Origin: Rhizobium jaguaris
Lineage (GTDB): Bacteria; Pseudomonadota; Alphaproteobacteria; Rhizobiales; Rhizobiaceae
Length of the DNA: 64,000 bases
NCBI RefSeq assembly: GCF_003627755.1
Contig: NZ_CP032694.1
Coordinates: forward strand, 1,665,501-1,729,500
Reading direction: 5' to 3'
Part shown: positions 31,359 through 40,448 of the stretch, piece by piece
Numbering within the stretch: the stretch's first letter is position 1
How the letters are laid out: each line of letters starts with the position of its first letter
Position numbers and translations under genes: made by a program
The notes under the pieces: generated by a model
The model's input: only the letters and a program-made list of their open reading frames with translations
What the model was told of the DNA's origin: nothing
Database searches by the model: none

Positions 31359-32617
31359 CCTCGTTTTCCCAACGCGCCGCGATTGGTGATGGTAATGAAA
31401 TCGGTCTGGTCGCCGGTTTCCGGGCCGATGCCGGTGTCGGAAATCGTCAGCGATGAGCCGGCCGTCAGCAGATCCTCGATCTTGCGCCTGACGTCATTGG
31501 GTATCGTGATACGGTCGAGCGCGCGGTCGGCAGCGTCAGGCGATTCCGCTTGCGCCTCGCTGGTGATGTCGAGCCGCTTCTTCGTATCCTTGGAAAGATC
31601 GTCTTCCAGTGTCACGCCAAACCAGTCCGCCTTGCCATTCACTTTGTCGATCGTGTGGGCGGTAAAGAAATGCGTGCCGAGCGCTTCCTGCGGCTCGGCG
31701 ATGATGGCGGGCGCTTCGAACAACGGCTTGAAGTTCTGCCGAACCATGATTTCGCCGTTCGGCGGCTCGCCTTTGCCAGCGACATCGTAGACGGCCTTCA
31801 TCAGCGGCGGGCTGACTAGTCCGCCCGATGTCGTGATGTTATGCGCCTTCTTGAAGTCCTCGATCGCCTGCACCGTCGCCGGTCCAAGCATGCCGTCCGG
31901 TGTACCGGTCGCAAAACCCATGCCGTTCAGCAGACCCTGCAGGTCGCGGACATTTTCGCGCAGACCCCGGCGGGTGATGAGGATGCCGAGCGGTGCCGGA
32001 TCGATGGGCGCCGCCTGTGCAGCTTGCGGCATGGGCAGGGCAGCGACATCGTTGGTGGCGACCTGCACCGGCTGTGCCTGCGGCAGAAAGGCTGTCGTCG
32101 GCCGCAGTTCAAGATCGGAAAACAGAACAGAGGCGGGGACAGCCTCGGGCTGGAACAGCATGGCATGTTCGAAGGGCTGCGGCACCAGCGGCTGGTCGGC
32201 GATGACGACGTGCACGCCGCGCTCCGTCATCTGGTAGAGCATCTTGGCGAAAGCCTTGGGCATGCGCACGCAGCCGTGCGAGGCAGGATAATTCGGTACC
32301 GAATTGGATTCATGCAGTGCGATGCCGGACCAGGTCAGCCGCTGCATGAAGGGCATCGGCGACGCAGAATAGAGATTGGACTCGTGATAGACCTCCTTCT
32401 CCAGAATGGAGAAGATTCCGCTTGGCGTCGCATGGCCGCGTTTGCCGGTCGAAACCTTCGATGTCGCCACCACCTTATCGCCGTCATAGACCGCAAGCGA
32501 TTGCCGGTCCTTCGACACGACGATCTGCAATGTGCGGGTATCTTCCGCGCCGAAGGCAGGATGAATGAGGGCTGTGGCCGACAACAAGCCAAGTCCGAAA
32601 AGAAAACGCGACTTCAT
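31355..32617 (-). CDS. L,D-transpeptidase with peptidoglycan-binding domain
   Basis: 420 residues. Signal peptide (about 1-23, cleavage after FGA), a YkuD catalytic domain with the active-site motif ASHGCVRMP (Cys116), a proline/alanine-rich linker and a peptidoglycan-binding domain of the PG_binding_1 type (about 225-285). It cross-links peptidoglycan or anchors proteins to it, as in polar-growing Rhizobiales. The start at 32617 (MKSRFLFG) gives the signal peptide; a much longer frame upstream is arginine-rich non-coding translation. Confidence 0.88.
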
Positions 32618-32817
32618 ATACACATACCAAAACGCAATACTCGTATCGCCGCAAGTTAGACTTCGAAGTTTAAGGAAGACTTGAAAGCAAGCCGTCCACG
32701 CAAATTGCTTTTTCGTCGCTTCATCCGGCAAAGGCCTGCCCAATAGGCGCAATTGCGACAGGATGTATTTTATGTATATCTTAAATTGCAGGATGGGGAA
32801 CCGGGCGGGCGTTCGAC

Positions 32818-34548
32818 ATGCATGTGGACGTGATCGAAAAGCAGGAAGATCTGCAAGGGCTGAAAGGCAACTGGGATCGGATCTATGAGATCGACCCGGA
32901 AGCGCAGTGTTTCTTGTCCTGGACCTGGATATCGAGCTGGTTTGCCTCGCGTTCTCTGCCTTGGATCGTATTGGCGGCGAGGGAAGACGCCGATGGCGCC
33001 TATGTGGCCTTCTTCCCGATCCAGCTCGGCACCGGACTCGACCGGGGCAAGGGCTTCTACAATACCATCGTCTTGGGCGGCTCCTATTTCGCCTCCTATA
33101 CCGGCATTCTCTGCGATCCCGCCTTCGCCGATGCCGTCGTCCCAGCATTTGCCGATTGCATTCGCTCCTTTCATTGGAGCAGCCTGCATCTCGACGATAT
33201 CGATCGGTCATCCCTTCGGATCGGGTCTTTCCTCGAGCATTTTCCGACGGCTGACTTTGTCGGCGACAGGGTCAAGCGTCCCGCGCAGATTTCGGACGCG
33301 GCCGAGAGGATCGATCCGGAAATCCATGTCCATGTGACGCTGCCGGCGGATTTCGACTCGTTCCTTCGCGACAAATTGCATTGGCGGGCGCGGCGCAATA
33401 TCCGTCATTGCCTGCGTAAGTTGGAAGGCTCGGCATTCCGGGTGACTCATGGCAACGCCGAAACCATCGAGGCGGATCTGGCGACGCTGCTGAGCCTTTG
33501 GGAGAAGCAATGGGGACGGCGCAATCCTGGCTATACGCGCTATGTTCTCGACAACTCGCAGTCCGTTCTGCCGGATTGCTTGGGCAGCGGCAGTCTTTTT
33601 CTGCCGATCGTCTGGCATAACCGAGTGCCGATAGCGGCCTCCGCCGTCCTTCTCGATCGCCCTAGAAAGAGTTTGCTCTGTTTCCTGAGTGCGCGTGATG
33701 TCTCGGTCCGAGATCTGTCTCCAGGCTTGATGGTGCATGCCTATACGATCCGATGGGCGATAGAGAGCGGCTTTCGAATCTACGATCTCGGTCCTGGCAA
33801 TTATGAGCACAAGTATATTTTCGGCTCCGTTAGCCGGCGCATCGAGCGCTTTCGGATCGATACAAGGACGGGGCGGAATCTCGGCGAACGGCTGGACCCG
33901 CATTGTCTGCCGTTCGTGATTGCCCGCATCAAAAGCCTGTATTCAGCCAGCGATCTGACCAATGCTGAGATCGGCTGCCGACAGGTTCTCGCGATCGAGC
34001 CGATGCATCAGGAGGCTTTGGCGCTCTATCGCGAAATCGTGGCGTCGCGAATACTTTGGCAGGCAATCTCGCCGGACGAAACGACGAATATCAGCTCGGA
34101 CGATCAAGAAGTCGTCGGCCGCGCCGAGGCGGAAAAGCAATGCCGCGCCACCATCGCCGAAAACCCGGGAGACTTCGATGCGGCGCATCGGCTGAGCATA
34201 CTTCTGATGCTGCGGGGCGAGGCCAGGGAGGCGGAAGCCGAGATTGAACGGGCATTGGAGCTTCGTCCCGACTCCGCCGCGGCCCATTGCACGTATGGCA
34301 ACCTTCTCGCCGCGGTCAGGGATTTCGAAGGCGCCATCGTCCGTTATGATCAAGCGATCGCTCTCGAGCCAAATCATGCGATTGCCTATAACAATAAGGG
34401 AAACGTGCTGCGCCGCCTGGGGCGCTCAGACGAGGCGCTGGCGAGCTATGAAAAGGCGATTGCGATCAGGCCGGACTACGAACAGGCGCGCGCCAATCGG
34501 GCGGCACTTTTCGATGAAGAGACGGACATGCTGCCGGCGGCAGTTTAG
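32818..34548 (+). CDS. CelD/BcsL-type acyltransferase fused to TPR repeats
   Basis: 576 residues. The N-terminal half (about 1-365) resembles the CelD/BcsL acetyltransferase family (GNAT-like double domain), with [30 protein letters not shown] and the late [19 protein letters not shown]. The C-terminal part (about 370-570) holds tetratricopeptide repeats, for example [23 protein letters not shown]. Such acyltransferases modify polysaccharide or its precursors, so a link with cell-surface glycans is plausible but inferred. It is divergent from the L,D-transpeptidase (200 bases) and convergent with dinB (4-base overlap). Confidence 0.75.
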   Translation: MHVDVIEKQEDLQGLKGNWDRIYEIDPEAQCFLSWTWISSWFASRSLPWIVLAAREDADGAYVAFFPIQLGTGLDRGKGFYNTIVLGGSYFASYTGILCDPAFADAVVPAFADCIRSFHWSSLHLDDIDRSSLRIGSFLEHFPTADFVGDRVKRPAQISDAAERIDPEIHVHVTLPADFDSFLRDKLHWRARRNIRHCLRKLEGSAFRVTHGNAETIEADLATLLSLWEKQWGRRNPGYTRYVLDNSQSVLPDCLGSGSLFLPIVWHNRVPIAASAVLLDRPRKSLLCFLSARDVSVRDLSPGLMVHAYTIRWAIESGFRIYDLGPGNYEHKYIFGSVSRRIERFRIDTRTGRNLGERLDPHCLPFVIARIKSLYSASDLTNAEIGCRQVLAIEPMHQEALALYREIVASRILWQAISPDETTNISSDDQEVVGRAEAEKQCRATIAENPGDFDAAHRLSILLMLRGEAREAEAEIERALELRPDSAAAHCTYGNLLAAVRDFEGAIVRYDQAIALEPNHAIAYNNKGNVLRRLGRSDEALASYEKAIAIRPDYEQARANRAALFDEETDMLPAAV

Positions 34549-35834
34549 CTCTCGCGTTTACCGCCGAATGTGTAGCCGGTTTCGACTGTCTTGTTGCCGA
34601 ATTTTTCCCTGAGCTTATCCATCGCCGCTTCCGCAGCGGCCCGGCGGGTCGCCTGTTCGTCAACCAGATCGGGAGGGTCGGCGCGGGCAGCGTCGCAGAG
34701 GTCGGTGACCCCGATGCCGATCAGGCGGAACTTGGTGCCGTCGGTTTCATGTTCGAGCAATCGCAAGCCGGTGCGGAAAATCCGATCGGCAAGCTGGGTC
34801 GGGTCTTCCAGCCGGCGGTTGCGGGTGCGGCTTTTGAAATCCGCCGTTTTCAGCTTCAACACGACGGTCTTCCCGGCAATGCCGCTGCGCTTCAGGCGGC
34901 GCGATACCTTCTCCGAGAGATCGCGCAGGATCGGCACCAGATCGTCATGGCGGGAAATGTCGTCGAAGAAGGTCGTCTCCGACGATACGCTCTTTGCGGC
35001 TTCGTTCGGATGCACCGTGCGATCATCGATGCCGCGCGACAGGCGGAAGAGCCGCTGGCCAATGACGCCGTAGCGGCGCATCAGATCGCCTTCCTCCATC
35101 GTCTGCAATTGGCCGATGGTGCGGATGCCATCGCCTTCCAGCGTCGTCGCAAAGGCCTTGCCGACGCCCCAGATGGTGGTCACCGAACGCGGTTCCAGAA
35201 ACGACACGGCCTCCTGCCGCCCGATGACCGAAAAGCCGCGCGGTTTCTGCAGGTCGGAAGCAACCTTGGCGAGGAACTTGCAATAGGAAAGGCCGACCGA
35301 AATGGTGATGCCGATCTCGCTTTCGATGCGCTTGGCGAATTTTGCCAGAATGCGAGCCGGCGGATCATGGTGCAGGCGCTGTGTGCCCTCAAGCTCCAGA
35401 AAGGCCTCGTCGATGGAAAGGGGCTGCACCAGAGGTGTCAACTCCTGCATCAGCGCCCGCACTTCGCGGCCGACGCGGACATATTTTTCCATATTCGGGC
35501 GGATGACGACCGCCTGCGGACAGGCCTCCAGCGCCTTGAACATCGGCATGGCCGAGCGGACGCCGTGAATGCGGGCGATATAGCAGGCGGTCGACACGAC
35601 GCCGCGCTTGCCGCCTCCGATGATGACCGGCTTGTCGGCCAGTTCCGGATTGTCGCGCTTCTCGATCGAGGCATAGAAGGCATCGCAATCGATGTGCGCC
35701 AGTGTCAGGCCGTAGAGTTCGCGATGATAGACAAGGCGCGGACTGCCACAAGCCCGGCAACGCGTGCGCTCGGCCGATTGCTCGCTCAAGCAATCGCGGC
35801 AAAAACCGGAAACTTTATAGGGCGCGCTGATCAT
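34545..35834 (-). CDS. dinB: DNA polymerase IV (Y family) with N-terminal zinc-ribbon
   Basis: 429 residues. An N-terminal CxxC-N10-CxxC zinc-ribbon-like segment (Cys12, Cys15, Cys26, Cys29) precedes the Y-family core. The catalytic [19 protein letters not shown] (metal ligand Asp49) and SIDEAFLEL are intact, then the thumb and little-finger domains. It performs error-prone bypass synthesis. The start at 35834 ([11 protein letters not shown]) lies directly after the LexA box; a longer frame would read through that box. No strong ribosome binding site is visible. Confidence 0.92.
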   Translation of the reverse strand: MISAPYKVSGFCRDCLSEQSAERTRCRACGSPRLVYHRELYGLTLAHIDCDAFYASIEKRDNPELADKPVIIGGGKRGVVSTACYIARIHGVRSAMPMFKALEACPQAVVIRPNMEKYVRVGREVRALMQELTPLVQPLSIDEAFLELEGTQRLHHDPPARILAKFAKRIESEIGITISVGLSYCKFLAKVASDLQKPRGFSVIGRQEAVSFLEPRSVTTIWGVGKAFATTLEGDGIRTIGQLQTMEEGDLMRRYGVIGQRLFRLSRGIDDRTVHPNEAAKSVSSETTFFDDISRHDDLVPILRDLSEKVSRRLKRSGIAGKTVVLKLKTADFKSRTRNRRLEDPTQLADRIFRTGLRLLEHETDGTKFRLIGIGVTDLCDAARADPPDLVDEQATRRAAAEAAMDKLREKFGNKTVETGYTFGGKRES

Positions 35835-35841
35835 AAAAATA

Positions 35842-35856
35842 GAACAAAAATTGAAC
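35842..35856 (-). promoter_or_regulatory. LexA (SOS) box of dinB
   Basis: GTTC-N7-GTTC on the minus strand (GAACAAAAATTGAAC on the plus). It sits between a promoter (TTGAGA 35891-35886, 17-base spacer, TAAGGT 35868-35863) and the dinB start at 35834. A GNAT gene diverges from the same region. Confidence 0.8.
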
Positions 35857-35913
35857 ATCGCTACCTTATGTTTTAAGCTCGTGAGTCTCAAGACGGAAAA
35901 CAGCTGGGAGGAG

Positions 35914-36495
35914 ATGTTGGAAGAATTGAAAGCGCTGCCGTTGACGCCGAGTCGCTGGGACGATTTCGAGACGCTCTTCGGACCGAGCGGCGCCTGCTAC
36001 GGCTGCTGGTGTACCCATTTCCGCATTCCGACATCCGACCGCAAAACCATGGATGGCGAGGCGAAGAAAGAATTCATGCAGGCTCGCGTCGCCGCCGGCT
36101 CGCCGCCGGGCCTTCTCGGCTATGTCGGCGAGCGTCCCGTCGCCTGGACGCAGGTCGGCCCTCGATCGGAACTGCCGCAGTGGAATTCTCCGAAAACCGT
36201 ATCGCGGCCGCTCGAACTCGGGGATGCCGAGGACAACTCGGTCTGGGCTGTGAGCTGTTTTTTCATGAATTCGCGTGACCGCGGCAAGGGATATAGCCAT
36301 CGCATGCTGTCGGAAGCGGTGAATTTTGCCAAAGCCTCCGGCGCACGCATTCTGGAAGGCTGTCCGATCGAGCGGACGAAGCAGTCGAAATCCGTCGGCC
36401 TCTATGTCGGTTCGCTGCGCATATTCGAGGCAGCCGGATTTTCCGAAGTCGCAAAACGAAAGGACGGGCGCCCTTTGATGCGCCTCTTTCTCTGA
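35914..36495 (+). CDS. GNAT-family N-acetyltransferase
   Basis: 193 residues from the chosen ATG. The fold is seen in [32 protein letters not shown], the acetyl-CoA-binding turn [14 protein letters not shown] (about 117-130) and the end [17 protein letters not shown]. The cysteine-rich GACYGCWC pattern occurs in a GNAT subfamily of unknown substrate. The start is uncertain: GTG 35881 and TTG 35851 are in frame upstream, and no position has a perfect ribosome binding site. It shares the dinB intergenic region, so LexA could affect it. Confidence 0.75.
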   Translation: MLEELKALPLTPSRWDDFETLFGPSGACYGCWCTHFRIPTSDRKTMDGEAKKEFMQARVAAGSPPGLLGYVGERPVAWTQVGPRSELPQWNSPKTVSRPLELGDAEDNSVWAVSCFFMNSRDRGKGYSHRMLSEAVNFAKASGARILEGCPIERTKQSKSVGLYVGSLRIFEAAGFSEVAKRKDGRPLMRLFL

Positions 36496-36512
36496 TGCCG
36501 GCTCGGGGGAAC

Positions 36513-37160
36513 TCAGCCGGTGATATGGGCATGGATCAACGGCGCCGCCTGAGCCCAGTCGTTCGCCTGGGGAATATCGGCCGCGGCAGCCGGCGCCATG
36601 CGATGGACGATCGAATCCGGCTTCAAGTTGATGAGAAGGCAGCTTGCGACATGGTCGCGGACCGAATGCAGATTGTGCGCCATATCGTCGATGAAGGCGA
36701 CGGGCAGGGTGCGCTCGCCGTGCAGTGCCTGCACGATTGGCCCCTTCGCCTGCAGCGAGGCGAGCAGCGGATAGGCGAGGCCAAGTCTGTCGAGAAGGCG
36801 ACGGCGCTGCGCCCAGAATTGCGGCGGCATGGCGGTGAGGAAGACGATGTCGGCGTCCTTGGAGAAGCCACCGAGAGTATCGACAACCCGATCGAAGGGT
36901 GTCTGCCACTGCTCCTGCGCTTCGAAAAAGGCGTCGATCAGGCGACGGACCTCCTGTTCTTCCAGCGCCTCGCCGCTTGCCTTGGAAATGACGTTGCCGG
37001 TCAGCCGGAAGGAACGCGGCAGGAATTCATGGCCTTCACCGTCCAGAAAGACCAGGAAAGGAGCGAAGAAGTGCAGCACGACATCATCGACGTCGCAGAC
37101 GATCAGCGGCCGGTCTCCGAGGCGGATATGCGATGTGTCCAGTTCGATTGCAGTGTCCAT
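36513..37160 (-). CDS. HAD-like protein
   Basis: 215 residues. The N-terminal VCDVDDVVLHFFAPFLVFLD fits HAD motif I (DxDDxV), VFLTAMPPQF fits motif II (T), and AFIDDMAHNL fits motif IV (DD). It is likely a small phosphatase or a phosphate-binding protein; the substrate is unknown. The start at 37160 lies two bases after the stop of DUF3572, so the two form an operon. Confidence 0.65.
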   Translation of the reverse strand: MDTAIELDTSHIRLGDRPLIVCDVDDVVLHFFAPFLVFLDGEGHEFLPRSFRLTGNVISKASGEALEEQEVRRLIDAFFEAQEQWQTPFDRVVDTLGGFSKDADIVFLTAMPPQFWAQRRRLLDRLGLAYPLLASLQAKGPIVQALHGERTLPVAFIDDMAHNLHSVRDHVASCLLINLKPDSIVHRMAPAAAADIPQANDWAQAAPLIHAHITG

Positions 37161-37162
37161 CG

Positions 37163-37471
37163 TCAATATTCACCAGAGGAAAGACCGGGCGGCGAGAAAT
37201 GCGCCGAAGCGGCGGCAACCGTTTCGGGCGCGATGCCGCTTGCCTGGCAGAATGCAAGCAATGTCGGCTCGTGGTTCATCAGGAAATCCAGCATACCTGC
37301 AAGAAAAGCGGGCTGGTTGATGGCGTTGCGCACTTGCGCCGCTTCGACGCCGGTCAGGGCCAGGAAGCGGCCGAACATATCCGGCTCATTGGCCAGCCAG
37401 CCAAGTACGGCGATCGCAGTTTCCTGCGGATCGGCCGCTGCCTTCTTCGGGTTCTTGAAGTTGCTTTGCAT
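37163..37471 (-). CDS. DUF3572 family protein
   Basis: 102 residues, helical, matching DUF3572 as I know it (ETAIAVLGWLANEPDMFGRF and FLAGMLDFLMNHEPTLLAF). Function unknown. It diverges from divK and is followed at 2 bases by the HAD-like gene. Confidence 0.8.
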   Translation of the reverse strand: MQSNFKNPKKAAADPQETAIAVLGWLANEPDMFGRFLALTGVEAAQVRNAINQPAFLAGMLDFLMNHEPTLLAFCQASGIAPETVAAASAHFSPPGLSSGEY

Positions 37472-37602
37472 TTTGAGCGGTAAATTACCTTTTTTTCAAC
37501 CAAATGCCGCTAGCATCGGGTTCAAGTATTTCTGGAATCGATTTCTCGCGACGTTATATTTTCATAGAATGGATGCAATACCGGATGCAGGGACAGCTCT
37601 CC

Positions 37603-37974
37603 ATGCCTAAGCAGGTGATGATTGTAGAAGACAACGAGCTCAATATGAAGCTCTTTCGCGATCTGATCGAGGCGTCCGGCTACACGACGATCCAGACCAG
37701 AAATGGCATGGAAGCACTTGATCTTGCTCGAAAACATCGCCCGGACCTGATCCTCATGGACATCCAGCTTCCGGAAGTCTCCGGGCTCGAGGTGACGAAG
37801 TGGCTGAAGGAAGACGATGATTTGCACGTCATTCCGGTGATCGCGGTGACAGCCTTTGCGATGAAGGGCGACGAGGAGCGTATCCGTCAAGGCGGCTGCG
37901 AGGCCTATGTCTCCAAGCCGATCTCTGTCCCGAAATTCATCGAGACGATTAAGACTTATTTGGGCGACGCTTGA
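37603..37974 (+). CDS. divK: single-domain response regulator DivK
   Basis: 123 residues, a receiver domain with no output domain. The acidic pocket is Glu9-Asp10, the phospho-acceptor is Asp53 ([12 protein letters not shown]) and the conserved Lys is near 105 (YVSKP). In alphaproteobacteria it acts in the PleC/DivJ-CtrA cell-cycle circuit. The start [12 protein letters not shown] at 37603 is the family start; an upstream frame extension is not supported. pleD follows after 16 bases. Confidence 0.93.
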   Translation: MPKQVMIVEDNELNMKLFRDLIEASGYTTIQTRNGMEALDLARKHRPDLILMDIQLPEVSGLEVTKWLKEDDDLHVIPVIAVTAFAMKGDEERIRQGGCEAYVSKPISVPKFIETIKTYLGDA

Positions 37975-37990
37975 GCGCGGGGAAAGACTG

Positions 37991-39364
37991 ATGACCGCGC
38001 GCATCCTAGTGGTTGACGATGTTCCCGCGAATGTGAAGCTACTCGAAGCGCGGTTGCTGGCCGAGTATTTCGACGTGCTGACCGCGGAGGATGGCTTGAA
38101 GGCGCTCGCTATCTGCGAGAGCACCCAGGTCGATCTCATCCTGCTCGACATCATGATGCCTGGCATGGACGGCTTTGAAGTCTGTGAACGGCTGAAGTCC
38201 GATCCACGTACCACCCATATTCCCGTAGTCATGGTCACAGCGCTCGATCAACCGGCCGACCGCGTGCGTGGCCTGAAAGCCGGCGCCGACGATTTTCTGA
38301 CCAAGCCGGTAAACGACCTTCAGCTCATTTCGCGGGTCAAGAGCCTACTGCGCCTGAAGACGCTCAGCGATGAGCTGCGCATGCGCAACGAGACGGCCCG
38401 CAACTTCGGCATCGACGACTTGCTGCGCTTGGGCGATGGTCGCGTCGACGAGGACGGCCATGTGTTGCTGGTCGACGGCCGCGCCAATTCGCAGGAGCGT
38501 ATCATCCGCGCCCTGAAACCGATTGCAGAGGTGACGGTGACGTCCGATCCGCAGGCCGCCCTGGTCGAAGCTGCGGAAAAGCCGTTCGAGCTCGTCATCG
38601 TCAACTCGAATTTCGATGATTACGACCCGCTAAGGCTTTGCTCGCAGCTCCGCTCGCTGGAGCGGACGCGCTTCCTGCCGGTGCTGCTGGTGACCGATCA
38701 AGGGGCTGACGAGATGATCGTCCGGGCGCTCGATCTTGGCGTCAACGACTATATTGTCCGCCCTCTCGATCCGAACGAGCTGGTTGCCCGCTGCCTGACG
38801 CAGATCCGCCGCAAGCGATACAACGACCGGCTGCGGGCGAGTGTGCAACACACGATCGAGCTTGCTGTCACCGACGCGCTCACCGGCCTCAACAACAGGC
38901 GCTATCTCGACAATCACCTGAAGATTCTCTTCAACCGCTCTCTGACGCGCGGACGGCCGCTCTCCGTGTTGATCACCGATATCGACCGCTTCAAACAGGT
39001 GAACGACACCTATGGCCACGATGCAGGTGATGAAGTGCTAAGGGAGTTTGCCGCCCGTATTCGCTCTGCCGTACGCGGCGCGGATCTGGCCTGCCGCTAT
39101 GGCGGCGAGGAATTCGTGGTGGTTATGCCGGATACGTCCCCCGAGGTTTCCGCCGCTGTTGCCGAGCGCCTGCGCGCTGCGGTGGAGACCATGCCCTTCA
39201 CGCTGCGGGAGTTGGGGGTCGCGCTCGATGTCACCGCCTCCTTCGGTATTGCGTCTCGTTTGGAGACGGTCGAAACACCCGAGCAGCTGATGAAATATGC
39301 CGATCGCGCCCTGTATCAGGCCAAAAACGCGGGCCGCAACCGTGTTGTCGCGGCAGCCGCCTGA
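37991..39364 (+). CDS. pleD: response regulator diguanylate cyclase PleD
   Basis: 457 residues. Two receiver domains (phospho-acceptor Asp53 in the first, the second degenerate) and a GGDEF domain with an active GGEEF at about 371-375. RGAD five residues before it is an intact RxxD inhibitory site, so c-di-GMP feedback is expected. It controls polar development in alphaproteobacteria. It is co-transcribed with divK and ends in a terminator at 39387. Confidence 0.95.
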   Translation: MTARILVVDDVPANVKLLEARLLAEYFDVLTAEDGLKALAICESTQVDLILLDIMMPGMDGFEVCERLKSDPRTTHIPVVMVTALDQPADRVRGLKAGADDFLTKPVNDLQLISRVKSLLRLKTLSDELRMRNETARNFGIDDLLRLGDGRVDEDGHVLLVDGRANSQERIIRALKPIAEVTVTSDPQAALVEAAEKPFELVIVNSNFDDYDPLRLCSQLRSLERTRFLPVLLVTDQGADEMIVRALDLGVNDYIVRPLDPNELVARCLTQIRRKRYNDRLRASVQHTIELAVTDALTGLNNRRYLDNHLKILFNRSLTRGRPLSVLITDIDRFKQVNDTYGHDAGDEVLREFAARIRSAVRGADLACRYGGEEFVVVMPDTSPEVSAAVAERLRAAVETMPFTLRELGVALDVTASFGIASRLETVETPEQLMKYADRALYQAKNAGRNRVVAAAA

Positions 39365-39386
39365 TCGAAACGATCCGACCCTGTTT

Positions 39387-39416
39387 AAAGCCCCTTCAAT
39401 ATCCAGGGGCTTTTCT
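39387..39416 (+). terminator. intrinsic terminator after pleD
   Basis: An 8-bp stem AAAGCCCC/GGGGCTTT (39387-39394 with 39406-39413), 11-base loop, then TTTT-C-T. It closes the divK-pleD operon. Confidence 0.8.
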
Positions 39417-39857
39417 GAGTTATAAACAGGGATTAACAAATTTTAATCTTTGTTCCACAGCCATGTGCACGCCGATTTCCACGCGAGAATAGGCTTTATA
39501 ATCGGGTCAACAAATTCGCATAAATACTTGCTATATTGACAGAAATACGATGCCTATTGCGAATATTCTGCAATAGAATCGTCCGGTAAGAAGTTGAATC
39601 AGTAAAAAACTATGAGTATATGATGTATATCATAATTTTCATTATGGTGTGCAAATGCGCTCAAATATCTGTAGTGAGAGTTTGCTAGGAAAGCGGTAAT
39701 TATCTCTTCATTTTTGAAGTGTACTCGCTTTTTGATTGTTATTTTTTCAGGCAACGGAACTGAATGAAAACGCGAATTTTAACCATTCGGCCAAACGAAG
39801 ATTTTTTATCATTAAGAATTTGTTGATTTTCTTCCGATTTCGCGCAAATTTAGTTTC
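39417..39857. other. AT-rich intergenic stretch without genes
   Basis: About 440 bases, clearly more AT-rich than the flanking genes. There is no coding frame I would support. A dyad TATGAT-GTAT-ATCATA lies at 39619-39634. The right end holds the probable promoter of the RNA at 39858. The base composition suggests a regulatory region or decayed foreign DNA. Confidence 0.5.
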
Positions 39858-40038
39858 ATACAAGGATAGCCCGCAAGGGCGTGAAGATACCCCATGATGC
39901 TCAGGTCCGCCGCATCTCCTGGGTCGTGGGGTCGGTCGGCTGGCAGGCAATTTCAAGCGGTTCCTCGTGCCGTTTTGCAGGCTAGCCGGCCCCCAGCTTA
40001 AAACGCCGCCTTCCAACGGAAGAGCGGCGTTTTTCTTT
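39858..40038 (+). ncRNA. predicted structured sRNA between pleD and rpmG
   Basis: About 180 bases, GC-rich against the AT-rich upstream. Helices are visible: GCCC/GGGC with a GCAA loop (39869-39880), a long stem closed by ACCCCA/TGGGGT (39889-39932, with inner CAGG/CCTG), and a second long stem GGTCGGCTGGC/GCTAGCCGGCC near 39931-39992, followed by a strong terminator. No gene is downstream in this direction, so it is not a leader. The promoter is uncertain (TTGATT at 39823 with a weak -10). I do not recognise a family. Confidence 0.55.
40000..40038 (+). terminator. intrinsic terminator of the predicted sRNA
   Basis: Stem AAAACGCCGC (40000-40009) with GCGGCGTTTT (40024-40033), extended inward by CTTCC/GGAAG around loop AAC, then a T-rich tail to 40038. 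Confidence 0.85.
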
Positions 40039-40125
40039 GTCATTTAATATCAGAAAGTTGCATTTTAGCTTTTGCTGTTTTTTCTGTACCTTCATAAGGT
40101 TTTGCACAGAAAAAAGAATGCGGCC
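40039..40125. repeat. imperfect inverted repeat between sRNA and rpmG terminators
   Basis: TTTTTTCTGT (40078-40087) pairs perfectly with ACAGAAAAAA (40106-40115), enclosing an ACCTT/AAGGT hairpin. It lies between two convergent terminators and may serve as an extra bidirectional terminator. Confidence 0.45.
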
Positions 40126-40162
40126 AAAAGAAAAAGGCGCTAACCTTCCGGTTGCGCCCTTT
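40126..40162 (-). terminator. intrinsic terminator of rpmG
   Basis: On the minus strand GGCGC/GCGCC plus AACC/GGTT around a TTCC-type loop (40136-40158), followed by a T-rich tail read from 40135 down to 40126. Confidence 0.75.
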
Positions 40163-40184
40163 TGTAATCAGAAGTTTAGGAAAC

Positions 40185-40352
40185 TTACTTGATCTTCGTT
40201 TCCTTGAATTCGACGTGCTTCTTAGCAACCGGGTCGTACTTCGTCTTGGTCATCTTGTCCGTCATCGTGCGGCTGTTCTTCGTCGTGACGTAGAAGAAAC
40301 CGGTGTCGGCCGTCGACAGCAGCTTGATCTTGATGGTGGTAGCTTTGGCCAT
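40185..40352 (-). CDS. rpmG: 50S ribosomal protein L33
   Basis: 55 residues. It begins [20 protein letters not shown] and ends [12 protein letters not shown], the classic L33 pattern ([14 protein letters not shown] within). It has no zinc cysteines, the C-minus form. It was found by direct reading, since it is short. It lies at the downstream end of the minus-strand cluster, 96 bases after the MFS gene, with its own terminator. Confidence 0.95.
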   Translation of the reverse strand: MAKATTIKIKLLSTADTGFFYVTTKNSRTMTDKMTKTKYDPVAKKHVEFKETKIK

Positions 40353-40448
40353 GGTCGTCCTGCCTTTAAGAAAAATGAAAGCCGTGGACGGCCAGTGCGG
40401 AGGTCCACGGCAAATTCTGGCGCGAAACTACAAATCGCGCCCGAAAAG

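Noticed and set aside
32618..33211. N-terminal extension of the L,D-transpeptidase frame
   Set aside because: The added 198 residues are arginine-rich and run antisense to the acyltransferase-TPR gene; the start at 32617 gives a perfect signal peptide.
39433..39446. TTAA-N6-TTAA resembling a CtrA box downstream of pleD
   Set aside because: The CtrA site needs a seven-base spacer, and the position is behind the pleD terminator in AT-rich DNA where such matches occur by chance.
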